Assembly (NCBI GenBank): GCA_036563805.1
Contig: DATCLS010000017.1
Span: 37,402-101,401, forward strand
DNA from: DATCLS01 sp036563805
GTDB lineage: Bacteria > Actinomycetota > Acidimicrobiia > Acidimicrobiales > VFJN01
DNA length: 64,000 nt
Reading direction: 5' to 3'
Part shown: positions 56,899-63,656 of the stretch, in pieces
How the letters are laid out: each line of letters opens with the position of its first letter
Numbering within the stretch: the first letter of the stretch is position 1
Translations under genes and position numbers: made by a program
Notes under the pieces: model-generated
Database searches by the model: none
Told to the model about the DNA's origin: nothing
What the model saw: the letters and a program-made list of their open reading frames with translations, nothing else

Positions 56899-57210
56899 CC
56901 GGGGGACGGGCGCCGGCGCCCGACATCCCGCCGGCGGGGTCGGCGCCGCCGACGCGTCGGTGCCCGGCGTGTCAGGATGCGGACCGCAGGTGGACGGGAG
57001 GCGTGGCTGGGCCGGTCGGCGCGGTGGCCGCCTTGCGGTGGGCCTTCGCCTCGGCGCCGTTCCCCTTCGCCGGCGATGGCCACCGCCGGCGCCGCCCAGT
57101 GCGTCCTGTCCGTGGGGTTCTTCACCGGCCTGTTCCTGCTCGTGGTCACGGCGCGGAGCTGCTGCGGGAGGGCCGGGCCGGAAACTCGGACGGAGGTTCG
57201 CCCCCGGCGG

Positions 57211-57780
57211 CTGGTGGTGAACAACGCCGGGTACGGACACTCGGGGCGGTCGAAGAGCTGACCGACGTCGAGCTGCGCGATCAGCTGGAGACGAACGTCC
57301 TCGGCGCCCACCGGGTCGCCCGGGCCGCCCTGCCGGGGATGCGGGAGCGGGGCCGCGGGCACATCGTGCAGATCTCGTCGATCGGCGGCGTGATCGCCGT
57401 GCCCAACCTGGGCGCCTACCACGCCTCGAAGTGGGCGCTCGAGGCGCTCAGCGGGTCGCTGGCCGCGGAGGTCGCCCGGTTCGGCGTGCTGGTCACGATC
57501 GTCGAGCCGGGCGGGTACGCCACCGACTGGGGCGGATCGTCGGCCCGGCGGAGCGCCCGCAGCCCACCTACGACCCGTGCGCGAGGAGGCGGCCGCCCGC
57601 CGCCGCGCCAGCGTGCCCGGCGACCCGACGGCCGCTGCCCGGGCGCTGCTCGTCAGCGTCGACGCCGAGCAGCCGCCGCTGCGGGTGCTGCTGGGCTCGC
57701 TGTTCGGCGTGCCCACCCCCGACCTCGCCCGGCGGGCCTACGACCAGCGCCTGGCCGAGTGGCCGCCTGGGAGCACGTGA
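57211..57780 (+). pseudogene. SDR-family oxidoreductase, 5'-truncated and frameshifted
   Basis: Three frames together spell the C-terminal two thirds of a short-chain dehydrogenase. LVVNNAGYGHSG is at 57211-57246. After a -1 shift comes ELTDVELRDQLETNVLGAHR, ISSIGGVIAVPNLGAYHASK (catalytic YxxxK) and EPGGYATDWGG. After another shift near 57555-57575 comes EEAAARRRASVPGDPTAAAR through LARRAYDQRLAEWPPG. The Rossmann TGxxxGIG part is missing; upstream (56899-57210) only an orphan hydrophobic stretch, LSVGFFTGLFLLVVTA, is seen. 57781-58003 has nothing I can support. Confidence 0.75.
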
Positions 57781-58003
57781 CCACCCGCGCCTAGCTGGAC
57801 GGCGGCGGGTTTCGCATGGGCCCGCTGCTCGGCGCCGTGCCGCTGTGCGCCCCGTACGGTGGCGATGGCGGTGGCCGCGGCGGCCGCGGCGGCGAGCCGG
57901 CGGGCGAGGACGACGGTGCGGTCCGCGCCGCGGACCGCTCGCCCCGCACCGCCGCCCAGCGTCCAGGCCCGCCGGGCTGGCGCGAACGAGTGGTGGCAGC
58001 GGG

Positions 58004-58438
58004 CTAGATGAGGCGGGTCCCGTCATGAGGGCGGACGGCGGGGCCGGCGTCGCCCGCACGGGACAAAGCGTCGGTCACGCGAACGGCGAAAGCCTCGGTG
58101 AGCAGCGGGCGCACCTCGTCGGCAGTGAGCCACCGGAAGGCGGTCACCTCGTCGTTCACGGTGAGCTCGCCGCCCGTGGCACGGCAACGGAACACGAGCG
58201 CCACGACCTGGAGGGGCAGGTTCTGGTAGACGCCGGTCAGGGCCTCGAGCTCGACCACCAGGCCGGTCTCCTCGAGAACCTCGCGCCGGAGGCCCTCCTG
58301 GATCGTCTCGCCGTGTTCGAGGACGCCGCCGGGGGCCTCCCACCGACCATTGTCCCGGCGCTGGATCACCAGCGCGCGGCCCTGGTCGTCGACGACGACC
58401 CCGGCGACGCTGACGGATTGGCGGTGATCCTCACCCAT
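58004..58438 (-). CDS. NUDIX hydrolase
   Basis: 144 aa from ATG 58438. NUDIX box GVLEHGETIQEGLRREVLEETG at about 41-62 (GX5EX7REUXEEXGU satisfied). VAGVVVDDQGRALVIQRRDN precedes it and TAFRWLTADEVRPLL follows, the usual end of the domain. It probably hydrolyses a nucleoside diphosphate derivative. The start lies 17 nt after the HD-domain gene, so the two form a unit. Intact amid decayed neighbours. Confidence 0.88.
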   Translation of the reverse strand: MGEDHRQSVSVAGVVVDDQGRALVIQRRDNGRWEAPGGVLEHGETIQEGLRREVLEETGLVVELEALTGVYQNLPLQVVALVFRCRATGGELTVNDEVTAFRWLTADEVRPLLTEAFAVRVTDALSRAGDAGPAVRPHDGTRLI

Positions 58439-58451
58439 GGTGGGCTCGCCC

Positions 58452-58469
58452 AGCCCTACCTCGGCTGAT
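58452..58469. repeat. 18-bp repeat shared by the HD and NUDIX 3' ends, copy 1
   Basis: AGCCCTACCTCGGCTGAT, identical to 59692-59709. On the plus strand it encodes the final PYLG-stop of a NUDIX protein, on the minus strand the QPR-stop of the HD protein. The similarity continues for ~30 bp (GGCGAGCTSCGCCTCG). Confidence 0.8.
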
Positions 58470-59013
58470 CCGCGCTGGCGAGCTCCGCCTCGACGCGGCG
58501 CACGGTGGCCACGAGCTCGGGCTCGGCCAGGTCCACGAACCGGCTCACCACGTGCCCCAGCCCGTACCGCTCCCGGATCTCCGCGAGCCGGTCCTCGACG
58601 GTCACCAGCTCGCCGTCGGGGCTTGTCGTGATGTCGCAGAAGCACAGCTCGTCGTGCGGCAACGAGTCATCCCGCGGGAACTCCTCGACGAGGATCTGGC
58701 CAAGGTCGCGGAGGCCCGCCTCGACCCGAGCGCAGGAGTGATGCGCCACCAGGTTGACCAGGCGCTCGTCACCCCCGAGGCGGCGCAGATGCCGGGCCCC
58801 ATCGATCGGATGGAACCCGGTGTCGACCAATGGGCTCGCATAGCCGATGTCGTGCAACCACGCGCTCGCGGGCAGGAGCTCACCCCACCGGGACGCTGAC
58901 CACCCGATCACCCGGGTGCGGGCGGCGACGCCGCACACGTGCCGCCAGCGCCTGGGCTGCTCGGTCTCGAGAAGCCCACCGGCGATGCTCCGCGCCCAAT
59001 CGACATCAACCAT
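58456..59013 (-). CDS. HD-domain protein
   Basis: 185 aa from ATG 59013 (GTG 59022 also possible; TAGCGT lies 10 nt before the ATG). HD phosphohydrolase-type metal motif: RRWRHVCGVAART (first His), SAWLHDIGYASP (HD), FHPIDGARHLRRLG and NLVAHHSCARVEA. Probably hydrolyses a nucleotide or signalling phosphate. Its last codons and stop lie within an 18-bp sequence repeated at the end of the second NUDIX gene. Operon with the NUDIX gene downstream. Confidence 0.82.
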   Translation of the reverse strand: MVDVDWARSIAGGLLETEQPRRWRHVCGVAARTRVIGWSASRWGELLPASAWLHDIGYASPLVDTGFHPIDGARHLRRLGGDERLVNLVAHHSCARVEAGLRDLGQILVEEFPRDDSLPHDELCFCDITTSPDGELVTVEDRLAEIRERYGLGHVVSRFVDLAEPELVATVRRVEAELASADQPR

Positions 59014-59228
59014 GAGGCCCACGACGCTAGCCAGCGGGTCTTACCCCATCGCGCTCATCTGCCGGGCGGCCACGGAAGGCAGCGGCGATGCGATCGCCGC
59101 CGAGATCGACAACGTCCAGAGGTCACCGGTTGGGTGCCGGCGACCTGTTCCACCACCTACAGCGATACGTTCGAGCGGACGTGGGCCGATGCCTTGCCCG
59201 CCTGGTCGGGCTCGCACTAGGAGGTCGC

Positions 59229-59708
59229 ATGACCCCTCGCCGCGTCGACTACCTCGACGACCCGAACGCCCCGGCGCCGTCATCGATCGTGCCGTCCGCC
59301 AACGTGATCGTCGTGAGCGACGACGGACGCATCCTGCTCATCCGCCGGGCCGACAACGGCAACATGGCCCTGCCCGGCGGCGGCATGGACCTCGGCGAGT
59401 CGATCACCCAGACGGCTGTCCGGGAGACCCGGGAGGAGACCGGCGTCGAGGTCGAGATCATCGGCCTGGTCGGCATCTACACCAACCCCCGCCACGTGAT
59501 CGAGTACACGAGCAACGGCGAGGTCCGCCAGGAGTTCTCGGTCGTGTTCACCGCCCGCCCCATCGGCGGCGAGCCCCGACCCAGCAGCGAATCCTCCGAG
59601 GTCGTCTGGATCGACCCCCGCCAGGTTGCCGACCTGCAGATGCACCCTTCGATGCGCCAGCGCATCGAGCACTTCGTCGAGGGGCGGGCCGAGCCCTACC
59701 TCGGCTGA
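59229..59708 (+). CDS. NUDIX hydrolase (second)
   Basis: 159 aa; ATG 59229 follows TAGGAGG. NUDIX box GGGMDLGESITQTAVRETREETG (about 52-74). SANVIVVSDDGRILLIRRADNG comes before it and SSEVVWIDPRQVADLQMHPSMRQRI after, resembling the SCO-type NUDIX proteins with an N-terminal DYLDDPNAP stretch. Only distantly similar to the 58004 gene. The 200 bp upstream contain an orphan coding-like stretch (ALICRAATEGSGDAIAAEI) without a start. Confidence 0.88.
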   Translation: MTPRRVDYLDDPNAPAPSSIVPSANVIVVSDDGRILLIRRADNGNMALPGGGMDLGESITQTAVRETREETGVEVEIIGLVGIYTNPRHVIEYTSNGEVRQEFSVVFTARPIGGEPRPSSESSEVVWIDPRQVADLQMHPSMRQRIEHFVEGRAEPYLG

Positions 59709-59709
59709 T
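59692..59709. repeat. 18-bp repeat shared by the HD and NUDIX 3' ends, copy 2
   Basis: AGCCCTACCTCGGCTGAT, identical to 58452-58469. It spans the stop codon of the intact NUDIX gene and, on the other strand, the stop of an HD-gene remnant. Confidence 0.8.
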
Positions 59710-59770
59710 TCCTCGGCTCGTCCGGGCCGGCGAGCTGCGCCTCGTCGCTCGCGCAGCCACACGGTCCGGC
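59696..59770 (-). pseudogene. 3' remnant of an HD-domain gene
   Basis: The minus-strand end reads DEAQLAGPDEPRNQPR-stop, against VEAELASADQPR-stop in the intact HD protein, with matching DNA. The remainder of the HD gene is absent: from about 59785 the plus strand instead holds another orphan gene end (DAFADIALEAEAFWSAP, stop at 59871). Confidence 0.5.
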
Positions 59771-60069
59771 CACCTCCACGTCTCGATCGGCACAAGCATG
59801 ACGACGCATTCGCGGACATCGCTCTGGAGGCAGAGGCGTTCTGGTCAGCGCCCGCGGTCGGTGCGGTGTAACCCGACAGTGGTGGACGGTCCTCGCCTGA
59901 ACCATGGCCACCGGGATCAGCTTCACGCCCCTCGTCCGCCATATCGCCCCTTTTGGATGCTGAGCCTCCCCTGGCCACAAGTGAGGGCATCAGCGGCCGG
60001 AGCGGCGGTCCGGTGGCGTAGCCACGTGCGGGGGAAGCACTGAGAGCCACAGCTGGGCTGGCACGGACT

Positions 60070-60294
60070 TCAGACCGCCCACAGCCGACCGTCCAGCCGG
60101 GTGCGCCGTACCGTACGGCGAGCTACCAGGCGTAGCTGAGCCCCGTGCACTCCTTGTCGGTGTCGATCCCAAACGGCCGCCAACTCGGCAGACCACTCCG
60201 GTCTGCGGGCGCCCGGCTCGGGCATCGGGCCGCAGCCGACGGAGATGGAGAACCGGGCGGCACGACGATCCCAGTCCCGGTACTCGGCCTTCAC
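60070..60294 (-). CDS. Small unknown ORF coupled to an upstream gene fragment, possibly frameshifted
   Basis: GTG 60294 overlaps the TGA of the upstream frame (GTGA). The first ~42 residues (KAEYRDWDRRAARFSISVGC, GPMPEPGARRPEWSAELAA) look like genuine protein. Afterwards this frame turns Arg-rich, while another frame reads FGIDTDKECTGLSYAW then a stop at about 60133, so a frameshift near 60175 is likely. Unknown family. The DNA is less GC-rich than the flanks. Confidence 0.4.
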   Translation of the reverse strand: MKAEYRDWDRRAARFSISVGCGPMPEPGARRPEWSAELAAVWDRHRQGVHGAQLRLVARRTVRRTRLDGRLWAV

Positions 60295-60443
60295 ACGTAG
60301 GCGACCACCACCTGCAACAAACGCTCGAGCGTGCCCAGCACGCCCCGGAACGTTGTCACCCGATCCCCAGCTGGGCGGAGGCCGAGCGCAGCAGCTGTCT
60401 CCGCGCGTACGTCTCGCGCACCTATGACCCCATCCGGAGTCAG
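60291..60443 (-). pseudogene. C-terminal fragment of an unknown protein
   Basis: The frame end reads LTPDGVIGARDVRAETAAAL, GLRPAGDRVTTFRGVLGTL, ERLLQVVVAYV-stop, a well-balanced helical sequence. Upstream in the same frame the composition becomes Arg/Pro/Gly-rich, so the 5' part seems lost. It is coupled to the next small ORF, which suggests an old two-gene unit such as a regulator or toxin-antitoxin pair; this is a guess. A second orphan end (QGCDGTEATPVTGLGGWAET, minus strand, stop at 60527) lies further right. Confidence 0.4.
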
Positions 60444-60917
60444 ACGGCTCAGGCGGCGGGGCTGCCCCCTGCCGACATGTCGAGGCGATCCCCCAAAGCG
60501 GTGAACGAGCTCGGCGTCCGGGCCGATTACACGTCGGGTAGACCCTCCAGCGACGTCGTCGTCTCGGCCCAGCCGCCTAGGCCGGTCACCGGTGTGGCCT
60601 CGGTGCCATCGCAGCCCTGGGGCGCCACCCCGTGCCGAACGGGGTAGCGGACCGCGGCACGGGGGCTGATGCGCCCGGAGGGGCTCGGCGACGCCGGGTC
60701 TGTCGCCGTGACCTCGCCGGCGCCGGCCGCACGATGTCGGGGTCCCTCCCTCTCGGACGCAGGACCTCGGCCGGCCGACTTGGGGCCGATGCGCTCGGCG
60801 ATGGGCCGGGGCCGGCCACGACGAGCGAGCGGCAGCGCCCAGGTGAGGCCGGCGTGGAGGGTGGGACGGGACCGCGCCAGCCGCCCGCGCAGCCGAGGCA
60901 CGGGGCCCGGACGCGAC

Positions 60918-60943
60918 GAGAGGCCCTGCGAGCAGGGCCTCTC
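60918..60943 (-). terminator. Terminator of the former tRNA-Pro locus
   Basis: GAGAGGCCCTGC, 2-nt loop GA, GCAGGGCCTCTC: a perfect 12-bp stem immediately 3' of the tRNA-Pro fragment on the minus strand. Confidence 0.75.
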
Positions 60944-60951
60944 TCATCGAG

Positions 60952-60993
60952 TCGGGGAGGCGGGATTTGAACCCACGACCTCTGCGTCCCGAA
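60952..60993 (-). repeat. 3' fragment of tRNA-Pro(CGG): attachment site of an integrative element
   Basis: On the minus strand: anticodon loop TTCGGGA, stem CGCAG, variable AGGTC, T-arm GTGGG-TTCAAAT-CCCGC, acceptor CTCCCCG, discriminator A. The 5' half of the tRNA is absent: at the position of the opposite anticodon-stem strand the sequence is CTCTC instead of CTGCG. Chromosomal terminator on the 3' side, element genes on the 5' side. pSAM2-type elements use the anticodon-loop-to-3'-end part of tRNA-Pro genes in this way. Confidence 0.8.
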
Positions 60994-61110
60994 GAGAGAC
61001 TGGCCGTACGTAGGCGGCCGTGCTCGACCTCCTACGGCTGGTCGCCGGCCTGGGCGACCAGCGACGACCGTCCCCGACGAACGGCGTCCGCGCGATGGAC
61101 GCGCGATCGC

Positions 61111-61377
61111 ATGAATGACGAGCAGCAGCAGGCATGGAAGTTGTTCGCGACCAACGCGAACTGGCTGGCACTACATTCGCTCGACCTCGATCGGTTCGCC
61201 GACTTCGTCAGGGCGAGCCATCGGCCTGGGGCGATTCCGCCCGATCTCGCGGGGCTGGTCGCAGCCGAGGGAGACGAGATCGGCGATGACGAGCGTGCTG
61301 CCGAGGTGGCTAGGCACCTCGATGCGCTCTACGACTTCGGTGGACGATTCTGCACCAAGGTCCGTCCCACGCAGTAG
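61111..61377 (+). CDS. Small unknown protein next to the att site
   Basis: 88 aa: MNDEQQQAWKLFATNANWLA, LHSLDLDRFADFVRASHRPG, then an acidic helix and FGGRFCTKVRPTQ. Natural composition; no family recognised. No strong ribosome site before ATG 61111. It is transcribed away from the att site, towards the convergent regulator, with a terminator hairpin between. Confidence 0.55.
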   Translation: MNDEQQQAWKLFATNANWLALHSLDLDRFADFVRASHRPGAIPPDLAGLVAAEGDEIGDDERAAEVARHLDALYDFGGRFCTKVRPTQ

Positions 61378-61455
61378 GAGCGCTGCCGCCGATGATGGCG
61401 GAGGGCACTGGGGCCGCCCGAGGACGGCCCCCTCGGGCCGCCCGCAGGGCGGCAT

Positions 61456-61481
61456 CGGGCGCCGCCGCCAGGCGGCGCCCG
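61456..61481. terminator. Hairpin between convergent genes in the element
   Basis: CGGGCGCCGCC, 4-nt loop, GGCGGCGCCCG (11-bp stem), followed by CTTGATCTTGT. Placed between the 88-aa gene and the XRE/TPR regulator. Confidence 0.65.
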
Positions 61482-61525
61482 CTTGATCTTGTAGAGGCGA
61501 ATCCGGCAGAGCTGACCCGAGGACG

Positions 61526-62710
61526 CTACGCCGGTGCGTCGAGCGTCAGTAGCAGCTCGTGGACGGAGTCGGCGACCGTCGAGGGAGCGCTATCAGCTCG
61601 GGCGAGCTGGCGACCGATGCGGCGGAGTAGAGCGGTTGTGCGGGACGACCGAACGTCGCCTGTGCTCGCAAGGATGTCGGCGAGCGAGGCTTCGGCGTCA
61701 TGCCAGGCGCCCACGGCGAGTTGGGCTTCGAGCAGGTGTGCGCGGTCGTTGTACCGGGCACGCTGTGCAGCCGGCGATCGGAGATCGTGCGCGGTCTGGA
61801 ACAGGTCAACCGCGGCCGACCAGCCGTCCAGGCTGGCGAGCGACATGGCGCGGTGCCATGCCAGCTCGGCGTCGTCTACCCACCACGTCCAGTCGGGATC
61901 GGCAGCCGTCACACCGGCGCCGAGGATGGCGGCGGCTCGGTCGTGCTCGCGAAGTGACCGGCTCCGGTCCCCCATCTGCGCCAGCGCTCGGGCTCGGCGG
62001 ATGCGGAAGACCGCGTCGATGCGCGGGGACGGCGGGTCGGAGTCAATCACCTCGTCGGCGATCCGTAGAGCCTCGGCCGGCCGGCCGAGGTGCACGGCCT
62101 GCATGGCGAGCTGGCCCAGCTCGCACAGTTCCATGCGGCGATCCCCCGCCATGCGGCTGTGCAGGAGCGCCTCGTTGGTGAGCTGCCGGGACAATTGCTG
62201 CTTGTCGGAGTCGTAGGCGATCCAGGCAGCAACCTGGCCGAGTTCGCCGATGGCAGCCTGTAGGTCCCGCTCAACGCCGGGCACGTATAGGCCGCTGGCC
62301 AGCCGCTCGTAGGCCGAGCGGAACGCACGCGCGGCCAGGCGTGCAAGGTCATCGCCGCCGTAGCTCGTGTCCAGCTCGATGAGGCGACGGGCATTGGCGC
62401 GGACCGACTCGACGTAGCTGGCACTGGCGACCGACGTGGGTCGGTGGCTGTCGCCAACGTCGCCATGCCAGTACTCGGTCTGCTCTGGCGTAGCTGAAGT
62501 GGTGCTAGCCGGTTCGAGTAGCCGGGTCAGCTCGTCGGGGGTGACGTCGAGGGCGTCGGCGAGCTTCCGTCGGTACCACGGCCGTGGGCTGGCCGTGCCC
62601 TGTTCCCAGCGGGCCACGGTCGACCGCTCGACGCGGAGAGCTTCGGCCAGGCTCTCTTGGGTCAGGCCGACCGCCTTTCGTCGAGCTGCGAGGGCCTCCC
62701 GTGCGCCCAT
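61526..62710 (-). CDS. XRE-family regulator with TPR-like domain
   Basis: 394 aa. HTH at residues 5-65: ALAARRKAVGLTQESLAEAL, RVERSTVARWEQGTASPRPW, YRRKLADALDVTPDELTRLL. The rest is helical repeats (for example VPGVERDLQAAIGELGQVAA, EALLHSRMAGDRRMELCELG). Same architecture as the regulator in the tRNA-Thr island. Probably controls maintenance or transfer of the element. GAGGGG lies 5' of ATG 62710. The 166 bp upstream to the HTH gene show no gene. Confidence 0.85.
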   Translation of the reverse strand: MGAREALAARRKAVGLTQESLAEALRVERSTVARWEQGTASPRPWYRRKLADALDVTPDELTRLLEPASTTSATPEQTEYWHGDVGDSHRPTSVASASYVESVRANARRLIELDTSYGGDDLARLAARAFRSAYERLASGLYVPGVERDLQAAIGELGQVAAWIAYDSDKQQLSRQLTNEALLHSRMAGDRRMELCELGQLAMQAVHLGRPAEALRIADEVIDSDPPSPRIDAVFRIRRARALAQMGDRSRSLREHDRAAAILGAGVTAADPDWTWWVDDAELAWHRAMSLASLDGWSAAVDLFQTAHDLRSPAAQRARYNDRAHLLEAQLAVGAWHDAEASLADILASTGDVRSSRTTALLRRIGRQLARADSAPSTVADSVHELLLTLDAPA

Positions 62711-62876
62711 CGTGTCCCCTCTGGTCAGAAATCTCCTGCGTCGGGTCTAGCCATCGGCCCAGCGTGTTGATGGCGTCGCGTCAGTAGCGCGTCGCGTCGG
62801 CCACTGGGGCGCTCTGTTGTCGGCCCGGCGGCTGTCGTTCAGTGAGCGCATGACAGCAACCCAGGCCCCAGCGGGT

Positions 62877-63122
62877 TCAACCCTCGGATCGGTCGGCCAG
62901 GTCGCGCGGCCGGTTCGGTGGTCGACCGCCGTGGCCGGGACGGCTGTTGTGCCACTCGATGATCCGTCGAGGGGTCCACACATGCGTCCGGCCGATGGTC
63001 CGGTCGGGCTCGGGCATCTGTCCGCGTGCTCGGTACGAGGACACCGTGCCCACCGTGACGCCGAGGTAGTTGGCGATGTCTGTCGTCGTCCACCAGTCGG
63101 TGTCGGGATCGGGCTCGGGCAT
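62877..63122 (-). CDS. Excisionase-like / AlpA-type helix-turn-helix protein
   Basis: 81 aa: DTDWWTTTDIANYLGVTVGT, VSSYRARGQMPEPDRTIGRT, HVWTPRRIIEWHNSRPGHGG. This is the MerR-like winged HTH of excisionases and small element regulators: W-x-T-x-x-D-I-A, then GxMPxPD, then W-x-x-x-x-IxxW. It would bend DNA at att or regulate element genes. Divergent from the Pra-like gene across an AT-richer 131-bp region. Confidence 0.82.
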   Translation of the reverse strand: MPEPDPDTDWWTTTDIANYLGVTVGTVSSYRARGQMPEPDRTIGRTHVWTPRRIIEWHNSRPGHGGRPPNRPRDLADRSEG

Positions 63123-63175
63123 GCCATCAACGGTAACGGCCCACAGACTGAGTCATAAACTCTACTTAGTAACTA

Positions 63176-63204
63176 TGGACTTTAACGCAGTGAGTCTGTA
63201 GACT
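63176..63204 (+). promoter_or_regulatory. Promoter of the Pra-like gene
   Basis: TGGACT (63176-63181), 17 bp, TAGACT (63199-63204), then a ~45-nt leader with AGGAG before ATG 63254. This is a leadered promoter, unlike most chromosomal genes in the window. Confidence 0.5.
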
Positions 63205-63253
63205 AGTTGTTGCGGGGCTTCCCGCGCTCGAACCCAGACAAGGAGCAACAGAG

Positions 63254-63655
63254 ATGGCGATTCAGGGTGCGATCCAGATCGGTCATGACGGGGTGTTCCC
63301 GCATGGCTGCTACGTGGTCGGTGAGGTGGAGCCGGTGCGGGACTTCGACCGGTCCACGAAGGACACGGCGGTGCAGGCGGTCGACAAGGAGACGGGGCTG
63401 CCGGTGTGGTCGGTCGACGTGATCGACGCGGACCCGGAGGCCCGGGACAAGTCGGTGCGGGTCAAGGTGCTCTCGCCGGTCCAGCCGGTTCCCCCGGAGC
63501 CGGCGCCGGGTGTGCCGTTCCGGCCGGTCGAGTTCGAGGGCCTGACCGCGACCCCGTACGTGACCACGACCGCCTCGGGTCGGGGTCGGCTGGCGTGGTC
63601 GTTCAAGGCCACCGGTATGGCCGCTCCGAAGCGGCCGGCGGCAAAGGCGAGCTGA
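63254..63655 (+). CDS. Pra-like activator of element replication, integration and excision
   Basis: 133 aa: MAIQGAIQIGHDGVFPHGCY, VVGEVEPVRDFDRSTKDT, VDKETGLPVWSVDVIDADPE, VKVLSPVQPVPPEPAPGVPF, RPVEFEGLTATPYVTTT, LAWSFKATGM. From memory of the family this matches the Pra-type proteins of pSAM2-like elements, which turn on replication and excision genes. Start ATG 63254 with AAGGAGC. It is followed immediately by the DUF2637 gene, so it heads the element's operon. Confidence 0.65.
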   Translation: MAIQGAIQIGHDGVFPHGCYVVGEVEPVRDFDRSTKDTAVQAVDKETGLPVWSVDVIDADPEARDKSVRVKVLSPVQPVPPEPAPGVPFRPVEFEGLTATPYVTTTASGRGRLAWSFKATGMAAPKRPAAKAS

Positions 63656-63656
63656 C

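Noticed and set aside
54375..57794. 1139-aa plus-strand frame crossing several genes
   Set aside because: Arg/Gly/Pro-rich nonsense over the methyltransferase and EEP genes; only its last ~180 residues coincide with the SDR pseudogene frame.
57816..58007. 63-aa frame between the SDR pseudogene and the NUDIX gene
   Set aside because: Gly/Arg-rich composition and no initiation signals.
60952..60993. tRNA-Pro gene
   Set aside because: Only the part from the anticodon loop to the 3' end is present; the 5' half does not pair, so it is an att fragment and not a functional tRNA.
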